Assembly (NCBI GenBank): GCA_036971475.1 | Contig: JBAIZL010000003.1 | Coordinates: 56,061,842 to 56,125,841 of the forward strand | Direction: 5' to 3' | Length of the DNA: 64,000 bases | From: Prosapia bicincta | Lineage: Eukaryota > Arthropoda > Insecta > Hemiptera > Cercopidae | Shown: positions 13,171-23,806 of the stretch, in pieces | How positions within the stretch are numbered: the stretch's first letter is position 1 | How the letters are laid out: every line of letters starts with the position of its first letter | Notes under the pieces: model-generated | Database searches by the model: none | What the model was told of the DNA's origin: nothing | What the model saw: the letters and a program-made list of their open reading frames with translations, nothing else | Made by a program: the position numbers and the translations under genes

Positions 13171-14204
13171 TAACCATATATAGGCCTATACACACATAGA
13201 CCTACCACTTCCTGGCATGCAGACAAGTGTTTTAGAACGAGTGCAGATTCAGTTAAATTTAGGTTTTATCATGTGATTTCATACAACAGCTGGTTTCATG
13301 TTGTAGAAGTGCATGTGCTCTTTGACTGGCCCAGATTGAAGATCCTAACCAAGGGAGAGATGGTTGGAAAGTTAAGAGAGGTGGGTGGAGATTTCAGTGA
13401 ACAGTGCTCCCTGTCTATGTTAGTAGAACAATACTTTTAAAGAATTACCTGGGAGAATTTTGCCCGAGAGAGTGGTGAGGGGATGTGAACTGCAACCCGG
13501 TGAATGATTGAGGTGGGAGATATGTTCGACTAAAGTCAGCATTGCAACACTCGAGCATCTATATAGCAAAATGTAAACTCTTGGATTATTAGGAAGTGGG
13601 ATGCAAATGGGTTACGTTAGTGCATTACTCATGCATCTATGATTGGGTGCTAATGGAGTCTGTAGAGTTAAACTTAGCAGGCTTCTGTAGAGTTAATCCT
13701 GTACATGATTCTCTATAGCGCAGCATCCTGTAGACAGGCTTCACAATAGTATGAGACACACTCTTTCAGTCAATTTTTTTTTTTTGAAAAAAAGGGAATC
13801 AGTTAATAACATCATCAGGCTTGATAATGTTCGAAAACATTCAAGTAAAGCCAGGGTGATTACAGGAATTCAACTCATAAAATTGTTCATAAACTCTGAA
13901 CAAAACAAAAATATATCAACCGTTTCAAATAATTTGGCCCTTTTTACCCCCTAACACTTCCAAGACACTACCTCATCTTTAGTGTTTTAATGAAAAGAAA
14001 CCTTGGTCAGCCCAAGAAACATTAAAGAAAAGAAACCCATTTCCAATTATTAAAAAGGTTTGTAGCTTCAACAAACTGGAATTACGTTCTTGAATACAAC
14101 TCCCTAATCCGGATAGTTAATCAAAATAGTTCTTCGGGAACGTTCTTAAAAAAGAGCAATAAATCGATATTGGTATGGCAACGCTTTGAAAGACTTCCAA
14201 CGGC

Positions 14205-14395
14205 AACTAGACTTTAGACCGACTTTAACTCTCTTTAGTAACTGTAGGTAGCAGCACTAACAAGGTAAACCAAACCACGCCTACTACATTTAATGATTTC
14301 CAACCGCAACTAGACTTTAGACCGACTTTAACTCTCTTTAGTAACTGTAGGTAGCAGCACCAACAAGGTAAACCAAACCACGCCTACTACTGATA
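14205..14395. repeat. ~110-bp internal tandem duplication
   Basis: The segment from CAACTAGACTTTAGACCGAC through CCACGCCTACTAC occurs twice in a row, about 107-110 bases apart. A similar but separate duplication lies at 18945-19140. Confidence 0.85.
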
Positions 14396-14444
14396 TGAAC
14401 AATCTACGACTTAATTTTACAATGGCTGATATTGGAATGCCGAC

Positions 14445-14718
14445 AATATTCATAGACTCATTAAATTCCTTCTATTAGCTCATACTCTCCTAATATATAT
14501 CTTCTACAAATTTTCAATCATTGATAAAATACGTTTTTATCCATACAATCAAGTTCAAATACATTTTTTAAACCTATAGTGGTTGACAATTAACGGTGAT
14601 ACAGTTTTTTTATATATACATTCAAATTAAAATATACTTTTTTTTGGTCCGAACCTGGATTCTAACTGTGTTCGAATTCTAGCCCACATTGGCCCTGAGT
14701 TAACTTTTTAATACCTAG
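14445..14718 (-). mobile_element. tRNA-derived SINE (unit E)
   Basis: SINE body plus degenerate tRNA-like head on the minus strand (AACTCAGGGCC A-box-like, AGTTAGAATCC B-box-like), orthologous in position to those of units D and F. Confidence 0.55.
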
Positions 14719-15423
14719 AAATTTATTTCTCAAAGATATTTATGAATTTCCCCCCCCCCATCTTTTGCCATGGTTACCACACAATATCATAACTAGAGCT
14801 CTAGGGTAACTAAATTAAAGGTTTTCTTTTTTACCTCCGTAGGAATTTATATTATTTGTTTTCTAATCAGCTCAACTATGAATCAAATTTGTAATAGTAA
14901 AGCGACACCTTAGTGATAACCTTGTTATTGAAATTAACTTTAAAAGAAAATCAATTTTACAATAATAAACTTTGAAATATTTTATAATTCTTATATTCTT
15001 TAAATTATATGGTGAAATATTCAATGTAGAAAAGTAAAGGAATTTCCTTTATTGATGCTTTGCGCCTAATGCTTCATTTAGCAACAAAGCTCAAACAGAA
15101 TTGTCAACATGTTTTGGAAGTATTTCCCTCACTAAAAAATAAGGGGTGAAAAACACCTCTTCAACCTAATATTCTGAATTATTAACTCGATGTTGTTATT
15201 TCATGGAAACCCTCCCATATCTCTAAACGACAGGAATTCTATTAGCACAGTTTTGATCAGAGTTTTATAACAGTGCATTACGGTGGAGTGTTTGCTAAAG
15301 GGAGTTTTTAATGATCAGTGTACATGCGAGGGAAATGTATTATGGTGTAGGTTTGCTTTGTGCATTACATCATTTGTAATCTTGGTCGTCCCTTATCTGC
15401 AGGCGAAACGAGAAATCATTACA

Positions 15424-15434
15424 AACACACACAC

Positions 15435-15473
<39 letters not shown>

Positions 15474-15510
15474 TACACACACACACTCTCTCTCTCTGTC
15501 TCTCTCACTT

Positions 15511-15541
<31 letters not shown>

Positions 15542-15556
15542 ACCACACACACACGG
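15424..15556. repeat. Compound (CA)n/(CT)n microsatellite of unit E
   Basis: About 130 bases of mixed CA and CT repeats at the conserved unit position. Confidence 0.96.
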
Positions 15557-15796
15557 AGGTTTTGTCCCTTCCTTAATTATATCCTTTGAGAAGTTATTGT
15601 TCATGGTGGGTGTCCTTAAAACTACATCCTTAAATGTTTTTTAATGGCAATTGTAAATTAGCACTTATGAATTAAAAACCATTTATATTTTGAATTTGAG
15701 AAAATAAGAGTGGCAGTATTTGTTTTTATAGCAATGAATTCAGAGGTGCAGAATTTATCTCTATAAATAAAACAAGTAATATAAAAAATAATATAT

Positions 15797-16105
15797 AACT
15801 TATTGAAGAGCAAGTACAAGTAAAATCAAAATATAACTACATTTTTTATTTATTCAATGAACTCTTACGAATAAAAGACTAAAATAAACACAATTTATTG
15901 ATGATTGTTTGATGAAGCAGATAAGATAAGAATAACTAATATTTTAAGCATAGTACGATTATATGAACCGTCGAGATGTAGTCATAGAACTATAAAGTAC
16001 TTTGAGAAAGTTTCGATAATGCTGACACTGCCAATCAGCGAAAAGCTTTGTTTGCAAACAAACATAAAAATACAAATTCTTGTTTATGAAAGTGTTCTAT
16101 AACCA
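15797..16105 (+). pseudogene. PLE tail relic with hammerhead relic (unit E)
   Basis: Contains the endonuclease-tail segment (TTATTGAAGAGCAAGTACAA) and, downstream, the best of the three unit-borne hammerhead relics at 16014-16050. Reading frames are broken. Confidence 0.5.
16014..16050 (+). ncRNA. Hammerhead ribozyme relic with perfect helix II (unit E)
   Basis: Helix II is GCTGA (16021-16025) with TCAGC (16035-16039) closing a 9-base loop, followed by GAA (16040-16042), AAGCTT and T. The first core strand reads TCGATAA instead of CTGATGA, so activity is unlikely. The stem differs from the GTTGG/CCAAC and GCTGG/TCGGC versions elsewhere yet still pairs. Confidence 0.5.
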
Positions 16106-16110
16106 TATAT

Positions 16111-18240
16111 AGGCATATACATACATACCACATCCTGGCATGCAGACACATGTTTTAGAACGAGTACAGATCCAGCTAAATTTAGGTTTTATCATGAGTT
16201 TTCATACAACAGCTGTTTTCATGTTGTAGAAGTGCATGTGCTCTTCGACTGGCCCAGATTGAAGATTCTAACCAAGGGAGAGATGGTTGGAACGTCAAGG
16301 GAGGTGGGTGGAGATTTCAGTGAACAGTCCTCCCTGTCTATTTTAGTGGAACAAAGTTTTAAAAGAACTAGCTGGGAGAATTTTGCCCGAGAGAGGGGTG
16401 AGTGGAAGCTGGTGAATGGTTGAGGTGGGAGATGTGTTCGCCTGGAGTCAGCGTGACGACACGCGTGCATCTATAAAGCAAAATGCAAACACTTGCACAA
16501 TTACAATGTTAGATGCAAATGGGTTACTAGAGTGCATTACCCGTGCATCCATGATAGGGTGCTAGTGGAGTCTGTAGAGTTAAACGTAGCAGCCTTCTGT
16601 AGAGTTAATCCTGTACAGGATTCTCTATAGCGCAGCATCCTGTAGACACGCTTGACAATAGTATAAGACACACTCTTTCAGTCAAATTTTTTTTTTTTTA
16701 AAAAGGGAATCAGTTAATAACATCATCAGGCTTGATAATGTTCGAAAACATTCAAGTAAAGACAGGGTGATTACAGGAATTCAACTCATAAAATTGTTCA
16801 TAAACTTTGAACAAAACAAAAATATATCAACCGTTTCAAATAACTTGGCCCTTTTTACTCCCTAACACGTCTAAGACACTACATCATCTTTAGTGTTTTA
16901 ATGAAAAGAAACCTTGGTCAGCCCAAGAAACATTAAAGAAAAGAAACCGATTTCCAATTAATAAAAAGGTTTGTAGCTTCAACAAACTGGAATTACGTTC
17001 TTGAATACAACTCCCTAATCCAGATAGTTAATCAAAGTAGTTCTTCGGAAACGTTCTTAAAAAAGAGCAATAAATCGATATTGGTGAGGCAACGCTTTGA
17101 AAGACTTCCAACGGCAACTACACTCTAGACCGACTTTAAGTCTCTCTAGTAACTGTAGGTAGCAGCACCAACAAGGTAAACCAAACCACGCCTACTACTG
17201 ATATGAACAATCTACGACTTAATTTTGCAATGGCTTATCTTAGAATGCCGACAACATTCATAGACTCATTAAATTCCTTCTATTAGCTCATACTCTCCTG
17301 ATATACATCTTCTACAAATTTTCAATCGTTGATAAAATACGTTTTTATCCATACAATCAAGTTCAAATACATTTTTTAAACCTATAGTGATTGACAGTTA
17401 ATGCTAATACAGCTTTTTTTATACATTCAATAATTAAATTATAATTTTTTTTTGGTCCGAACCTGGATTCTAACTGTGTCCGAATTCTAGCGCACATTGG
17501 CACACAGTTAACTTTTTAATACCTAGAAATATATTTCTCAAAGATATTTATGAATCCCCCCCCCATCTTTTGCCATGGTTACCACACAATATCATAACTA
17601 GAGCTCTAGGGTAACTAAAATAAAGGTTTTCTTTTTTACCTCCGTAGGAATTTATATTATTTGTTTTCTAATCAGCTCAACTATGAATCAAATTTGAAAT
17701 AGTAAAGCGACACCTTAGTTATCACCTTGTTATTGAAATTAACTTTAAAAGAAAATCAATTTTAAAATAATAAACTTTGAAATATTTTATAATTCTTAAA
17801 TTCTTTTAATTATATGGTGAAATATTCATTGTAAAAAAGTAAAAAAAAATTCCTTTATTGATGCTTTGCGCCTAATGCTTCATTCAGCAACAAAACTCAA
17901 ACAGAATTGTTAACATGTTTTGGAAATAATTCCCTCACTAAAAAATAAGGGGTGAAAAACACCTCTTCAACCAAATATTCTAAATAATTAACTCGGTGTT
18001 GTTATTTCATGCAAACAATCCCATCACTCTAAACGGCAGGAATTCTATTAGCGCAGCTTTGGTCAGAGTTTTAAAACAGTGCATTACGGTGGAGTGTTTG
18101 CTAAAGGGAATTTTTAATGAACAGTGTAAATGCAAGTTAATTGTATTCTGGTGTAGGTGTGCTTTGTGCATTACAATATGTGTAATCTTACTCGTCCTTT
18201 ATCTGCAGGCGAAACGAGAAGTCATTACAAACACACACAC
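16111..18240. repeat. 3-kb unit F (type 2, shortened at CA tract)
   Basis: Homologous to D and E up to the CA tract, where only about 17 bases of CA remain (18229-18243). The sequence then jumps directly to the start region of the next unit (GAGAGAGTGTGAGGGGCTG). The jump removes the usual right part of the unit, including the PLE tail. Confidence 0.8.
17250..17527 (-). mobile_element. tRNA-derived SINE (unit F)
   Basis: Same body and degenerate tRNA-like head as in units D and E, in the same unit position on the minus strand. Confidence 0.55.
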
Positions 18241-19480
18241 ACAGACGAGAGAGTGTGAGGGGCTGTTAACTGTAAGCTGGTGAATGGTTGAGGTGGGAGA
18301 TGTGTTCGACTGAAGTCATCGTGACGACACTCGTGCATCTATATAGCAAATGCAAACTCTTGGATTATTAGGAAGTTGGATGGAAATGGGTTACTTAAAT
18401 GCACTACTCATGCATCCATGATAGGGTTCTAATAGAGTCTATAGAGGTAAACGTCGCATCTGTATAGGATTCTCTACAGCGTAGCATTATGTAGACGTGA
18501 TTTACAATAGTATGAGACATACTCTTTTAGTCAATCTTTTTTTTTTTTTTTGAAAAAAAGGAATTAGTTTAAAACATCTTCAGGCTTGAAAATTTCCGAA
18601 AACATTGAAGGAAAGCGAACGTGGTTACAGGAATTCAAGGGATACAATGTTTCCTAAAGTTTAAACAAACAAAATTATATCAACCGTTTTAAATAAGTTG
18701 GCCCTTTTCACCCCTATCACTTCTAAAATACTACATTATCTTTAGTTTTTTTTTATGAAAAGAAACCTTGTCAAACCCAAACAACCAATTTCTAATAATT
18801 AAACAAGTTTGTAACTTCAAGAAACTAGAATTAAATTTATGAATAGAACTCTCTAATCCTGATGGTTTAATCAAAGTAGTTCTTTGGGAACGTTCTTAAA
18901 ACAGAGCAATAAATAGATATTGGTAAGGCAACGCTTTGAAAGTCTTCCAACCGCAACTAGACTCTAGACCGACTTTAACTATCTCTAGTAAATGTAGGTA
19001 GCAGCACCAACAAGGTAAACCAAACCACGCCTACTACATTTAATGACTTCCAACCGCAACTAAACTCTAGACCGACTTTAACTATCTCTAGTAACTGTAG
19101 GTAGCAGCACCAACAAGGTAAACCAAACCATGCTTACTACTGCATGAACAATCCACGGCTTAATGTTACAATGGCTGATCTTAGAATGCCGACAACATTC
19201 ATACTCATTAAATTCCTTCTATTAGCTCACACTCTCCTAATATATATCTTCTACAAATTTTCAATCATTGATAAAATACGTTTTTATCCATACAATCAAG
19301 TTCAAATACATTTCTTAAACCTGTAGTGATTGACAATTGCGTTCTTACAGTTTATTTTATATACATTCATAAATTAAGTTATAATTTTTTGGAGTACGAA
19401 CCAGGATTCGAACTGCGGGGAGTGAATTTTATATTAACGACACCCTAGAGATGATTTCGAAAACAAATTACACACCCAGA
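18241..19480. repeat. 3-kb unit G (terminal, truncated)
   Basis: Starts inside the unit after the CA-tract junction and carries the type-2 marker near 18411. An internal ~102-bp duplication of the GTAGGTAGCAGCAC landmark is present (about 18945-19140). It ends after the SINE at CACCCTAGAGATGATTTCGA, where array homology stops. Confidence 0.75.
19190..19402 (-). mobile_element. tRNA-derived SINE fragment (unit G)
   Basis: SINE body ending at the B-box-like GTTCGAATCC (minus strand). Beyond it lies the same CGGGGAGTGAATTTTATATT sequence as near 7905, so the head is missing. Confidence 0.5.
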
Positions 19481-19518
19481 TGCTACAATGAGATTTATTT
19501 TAAAATATCAAAATTGTA

Positions 19519-19519
19519 T

Positions 19520-19561
<42 letters not shown>
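19519..19561. repeat. (CT)n microsatellite
   Basis: About 40 bases of CT dinucleotides in the AT-rich gap (19480-19712) between the 3-kb array and the 139-bp satellite. Nothing else is seen in that gap. Confidence 0.97.
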
Positions 19562-19573
<12 letters not shown>

Positions 19574-19711
19574 AATTAGATTGAAATAATTATATCTACT
19601 CTAGACTAATGGATAAACGATAATTCAAAAGTTAAATTATTATAATGAGAATAAAATTACATTAATTTTTTATAAAAAGCATTGCAGCTATTCCCACCCG
19701 ACACATGTCGC

Positions 19712-21109
19712 AATATGTAAGCTTGCCCTACGAGTTGTGAGCGAGTATACAAGGTTGCCAACGTAATTATATAAGAAGGTTTCACGATGGTTATTGACAG
19801 TGTATTGAATAGACACCCTGATTGGACTGCAGTATATATTGAATGGACTGAATATGTAAGCTTGCCCTACGAGGTGTGAGTGACAATACAAGGTTGCCAA
19901 CGTAATTATATGAAAAGGTTTCACGATGGCTATTGACAGTGTATTGAATAGTCACCCTGATTGGACTGCAGTATATATTGAATGGACTGAATATGTAAGC
20001 TTGCCCTACGAGGTGTGAGCGACTATACAAGGTTGCCAACGTAATTATATGAAAAGGTTTCACGATGGCTATTGACAGTGTATTGAATAGTCACCCTGAT
20101 TGGACTGCAGTATATATTGAATGGACTGAATATGTAAGCTTGCCCTACGAGGTGTGAGCGACTATACAAGGTTGCCAACGTAATTATATGAAAAGGTTTC
20201 ACGATGGCTATTGACAGTGTATTGAATAGTCACCCTGATTGGACTGCAGTATATATTGAAGGGACTAAATGTGTAAGCTTGCCTTACGAGGTGTGAGCGA
20301 CTATACAAGGTTGCCAACGTAATTATATAAGAAGGTTTCACGATGGCTATTGACAGTTTATTGAATAGACACCCTGATTGGACTGCAGTATATACTGAAT
20401 GGACTGAATATGTAAGCTTGCCCTACGAGGTGTGAGCGATTATACAAGGTTGCCAACGTAATTATATAAGAAGGTTTCACGATGGCTATTGACAGTGTAT
20501 TGAATAGTCACCCTGATTGGACTGCAGTATATATTGAATGGACTGAATATGTAAGCTTGCCCTACGAGGTGTGAGCGACTATACAAGGTTGCCAACGTAA
20601 TGATATGAGATGGTTTCACGATGGCTATTGACAGTGTATTGAATAGACACCCTGATTGGACTGCAGTATATACTGAATGGACTGAATATGTAAGCTTGCC
20701 CTACGAGGTGTGAGCGATTATACAAGGTTGCCAACGTAATTATATAAGAAGGTTTCACGATGGCTATTGTCAGTGTATTGAATAGACGCCCTGATTTGAC
20801 TGCAGTATATACTGAATGGACTGAATATGTAAGCTTGCCCTACGAGGTGTGAGCGAGTATACAAGGTTGCCTACGTAATTATATAAGATGGTTTCACGAT
20901 GAATATTGGCAGTGTATTGAATAGACACCCTGATTGGACTGCAGTATATATTGAAGGGACTGAATATGTAAGCTTGCCCTACGAGGTGTGAGCTATTATA
21001 CAAGGTTGCCTACGTAATTATATAAGATGGTTTCACGATGGCTATTGACAGTGTATTGAATAGACACCCTGATTGGACTGCAGTATATATGGCATGGACT
21101 GAATATGTT
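19712..21109. repeat. 139-bp satellite, ten tandem copies
   Basis: The marker GCTTGCCCTACGA (one variant GCTTGCCTTACGA) falls at 19721, 19860, 19999, 20138, 20277, 20416, 20555, 20694, 20833 and 20972, always 139 bases apart. Copies differ by scattered substitutions only. Open minus-strand frames repeat a peptide and shift between copies because 139 is not a multiple of three, so they are not genes. Monomer length is close to nucleosomal DNA. Confidence 0.97.
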
Positions 21110-22205
21110 GCAATCTTTGACAGTTGCAGGAAATAATCTTCCGGTAAGAACAGCAGCACGATGTGACGTTTTGGCTCCGATCGAAACAATTACGTCATAA
21201 AAACTTTGTTTGGTTGTTTCAGTGAGTTTTAATGAAGAAAATAAATAAGCGTGATAGACCTGTATAAAAAGAATAATATAAGCAGACATTATACACTAAA
21301 ACCCCTCAAAGGTCAGGTTAAGGAAAACTATATTTCATAAATAGTAGTCCTGTTACTTTTTCGAGGACGCTGTCTGTTTTACTATGAAGGAAGATTCGAC
21401 CAGGAACCGGAAAACACTTTAGGTACAAGTTATGAACATACTTTTCATCATACTGAAAATACAATAATAATAAGTTTAGTATAAAACAAAAAAAGACATA
21501 CACAAAACTCACAAATTAATCATTTATTGACTCATACGCGTTCAAATGACAAAGTAATTTCCTTTAGCCAAAGTCAACTGTTTTAACGCATAGGTTATAT
21601 TACTCTATTTATATGAGTTGTAATTAGTAATTTAAAAAAAAATACTGTCAAGCTTGTCTTTGTTGACCTAAGTAGGAAGTGACTTTAAAAAAATTTTATA
21701 AAAATTTGTAAAAATATAGAAGATAAAGTAAATATCGTTAAACAATGGTTCACTATAAACAACAGCTGTTTTCCTGAGAGGAATTGATTAAATCGTCTTA
21801 CACTTGTGTTTCCCTCATTGCGCTGCTTCCGAACTATTTATGTAATCAAGGCAGTGTTGTTTTTCAGTTACGTATACAAACACATGTTGTTTACTGAAAG
21901 CGGTTTTGTTTGGAATTCATTTAAAGTTAATTATGAAATTAAACCAGCTGTTTCACGTAATGACTACACTTGGTTAATAATGAACGAATCCTGTCACTCT
22001 AAAGCTCTAAAGCAATGCATGATCATTACATAGTGCCATTCGATTCCATTCTCAACGCGATATACTAGTGTCCATCTATTAACATGTGTTAATATATTGT
22101 AGTATGTACTACTTGGCTGTAGTAGCACTTACGTTTTGTTTCACTGAGGAAGGCAGTTTAATAAGGTGTATTCTATTTCCAACTCAGACCTTAACTGACC
22201 TCAAA
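21110..22205. other. AT-rich stretch without recognised gene
   Basis: Unique-looking AT-rich DNA between the 139-bp satellite and the PLE remnant. It could contain more 5' PLE sequence, but I could not recognise reverse transcriptase motifs in any frame. The open frames at 21318-21512 and 21806-22033 look like chance frames. Confidence 0.5.
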
Positions 22206-22221
22206 GTGGCTTATAATTAGA

Positions 22222-22530
22222 ATCTGACTGTTGTAATAAGGTTTATATAGGGCAAACTAAGAAAAAACTTTAAGGTAGATATAAAGAACATTTTAATGCA
22301 TATAAAAAGCCAGAAATTTATAAATCAATTTTGCTAGTCATTGTATTAATAATAATCACATATTTCCTAATATAGATAATACGATACTTGTAAACGAAAT
22401 TAACAAAGGCCTGAGAATGAATATTCATAAGGCTTTAGAAATACATAAATATAATACTAATAATGAGTTGATAAATGAACAAATACAAGTAAAATCTAAA
22501 TATGATACTATATTCAGTGTATGTAATGTT
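22222..22530 (+). pseudogene. Penelope-like element GIY-YIG endonuclease remnant
   Basis: Frames joined by eye give SDCCNKVYIGQTKKKL, then SHCINNNHIFPNIDNT, then NEINKGLRMNIHKALEIHKY and LINEQIQVKSKYDTIF. The cysteine pair followed by VYIGQT and the downstream His-Asn-Asn-His block fit the C-terminal GIY-YIG endonuclease of Penelope-like retroelements, which nicks DNA for target-primed reverse transcription. Stops and frameshifts between blocks (for example after KKKL near 22270) make it a pseudogene. Upstream reverse transcriptase is not recognisable. About 100 bases downstream lies an intact-looking hammerhead core, as expected for the terminal repeats of this element class. The motif reading is direct; the family call rests on remembered motifs. 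Confidence 0.75.
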
Positions 22531-22626
22531 AGGGCAGCAAAATAAAAGTTTAACAACATTGTAATTGATTTGGCATAGCTATTTATTTGATCTAATTTGC
22601 ACATATGTTAATTTTAATTGTTTAAT

Positions 22627-22671
22627 ATTCCTGATGATGTTGGTACTGTTAGCCAACGAAAAGCTTTGAAT
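22627..22671 (+). ncRNA. Hammerhead ribozyme, minimal type I fold, core intact
   Basis: Core strand CTGATGA at 22631-22637, one extra T (22638), helix II GTTGG (22639-22643) with CCAAC (22653-22657) around a 9-base loop, GAA (22658-22660), palindrome AAGCTT (22661-22666) as a two-pair helix III, T17 at 22667. Helix I pairs ATTC (22627-22630) with GAAT (22668-22671). Cleavage would fall after 22667. All classical core bases are present; the extra base after A9 is unusual. The very short palindromic helix III fits PLE hammerheads, which are thought to act as dimers. Confidence 0.65.
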
Positions 22672-22735
22672 TGTAAATTCAGTTATAATTCTTGTATTTG
22701 TATTTTGACTTAGTTCTTTAATAATACCCAAGAAT

Positions 22736-22736
<1 letters not shown>

Positions 22737-22791
<55 letters not shown>

Positions 22792-22800
22792 TATAATATA

Positions 22801-22875
<75 letters not shown>
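22737..22875. repeat. (CA)n/(TA)n microsatellite
   Basis: CA repeats followed by about 100 bases of interrupted TA repeats. It forms the left flank of the palindrome at 22907-23116. Confidence 0.96.
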
Positions 22876-22878
<3 letters not shown>

Positions 22879-22950
22879 AAATACGTTTTCTTGTTTATTA
22901 ATTTAAAACAACATAGGTTATTCAATTACAAGAATATTGATTAATTTATA

Positions 22951-22994
22951 TCCAAAGCTTTTCGTTGGCAAACAGTACCAACATCATCAGGACT
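22951..22994 (-). ncRNA. Hammerhead ribozyme core, left palindrome arm
   Basis: Read on the minus strand: CTGATGA (22990-22984), extra T, GTTGG and CCAAC enclosing a 9-base loop, GAA, AAGCTT (22960-22955), T. The catalytic core is intact. The adjacent helix I pairs poorly (one Watson-Crick pair and a wobble before a mismatch), so activity would depend on longer context. Confidence 0.5.
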
Positions 22995-23028
22995 GAAAAT
23001 TACAATCTAAATTACAATTGTAATTTTC

Positions 23029-23073
23029 GTTCCTGATGTTGTTGGTACTGTTTGCCAACGAAAAGCTTTGGAT
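23029..23073 (+). ncRNA. Hammerhead ribozyme core with one core change, right palindrome arm
   Basis: Core strand is CTGATGT at 23033-23039, so A9 is replaced. Helix II GTTGG/CCAAC, GAA and AAGCTTT are intact. Probably weak or inactive. Confidence 0.45.
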
Positions 23074-23113
23074 ATATATTAATAAATATTCTTGAATTTG
23101 AGTAACTTATGTT

Positions 23114-23117
<4 letters not shown>

Positions 23118-23168
<51 letters not shown>
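23118..23168. repeat. (TA)n microsatellite
   Basis: About 50 bases of TA flanking the right side of the 22907-23116 palindrome. Confidence 0.97.
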
Positions 23169-23172
<4 letters not shown>

Positions 23173-23806
23173 GTGTTATTGTGAGTTTTAGATGGTATCT
23201 ACAGTAGTAATATAGTAATTTTAAAGTTCGACAATTGTGTTTTAGTGTTTGGATACTGAGTTTATTTTTCTGCCATTAAAATAGTTTATAATTTCAGAAA
23301 ACATTCAGGGAACGCCAGTGTAGCAACATAAATTTAACACAGACTATTTTTTCTAGAATGTAAAAAACACAAAAATTTAAAAAACGTTTAAATAACTAGC
23401 CCCTTTTCACCCCTGTCGCGTCTAACACATTACGTCATCTTCAGTGTTTTAATGAAAATAAATCTTGTTAAGCCCAAAACAAATTTAAAAAAGAAACCAT
23501 TTGCAAATAGTTAAACAAGTTTGTACCTTCAACAAACTGGAATTACGTTCTTGAACAGAACTCCCTAATCCTGATGGTTTAATCAAAGTAGTTCTTTGGG
23601 AACGATCTTGAAACAGAGCAATAAATAGATATTGGTAAGGCAACGCTTTGTAAGACTTCAAACCGCAAACTTTAGACCGACTTTAACTATTCCTAGTAAC
23701 TGTAGGTAGCAGCACCAACAAGGTAATCCAAACCACGACTACTACTGAACAATCCACGATATAATTTTACAAAAACTGATCTTAGAATGCCGACAAAATT
23801 CTTAGA

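Larger units (their letters stand above)
13181..16110. repeat. 3-kb unit E (type 2)
   Basis: Type-2 unit with the usual order. It contains an internal ~110-bp tandem duplication around the GTAGGTAGCAGCAC landmark (about 14210-14395), a SINE and a short CA/CT tract. Confidence 0.8.
22907..23116. repeat. ~210-bp palindrome with two opposed hammerhead motifs, in (TA)n
   Basis: The left arm from AACAACATAGGTTATTCAA reappears, imperfectly, as its reverse complement ending GTAACTTATGTTGTT. Arms are about 100 bases with a short centre near 23007-23016. Each arm contains one hammerhead motif, minus strand at about 22951-22994 and plus strand at about 23029-23073. (TA)n tracts lie on both sides, which suggests insertion into TA-rich target DNA. 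Confidence 0.8.

Noticed and set aside
19712..21109. CRISPR array
   Set aside because: The repeats are contiguous 139-bp monomers without unique spacers, and the window is eukaryotic. The same holds for the 96-, 136- and 146-bp arrays.
19688..21289. Minus-strand frames in the 139-bp satellite with a repeated peptide
   Set aside because: The monomer length is not a multiple of three, so the peptide changes frame between copies. No start, splice or conservation signal.
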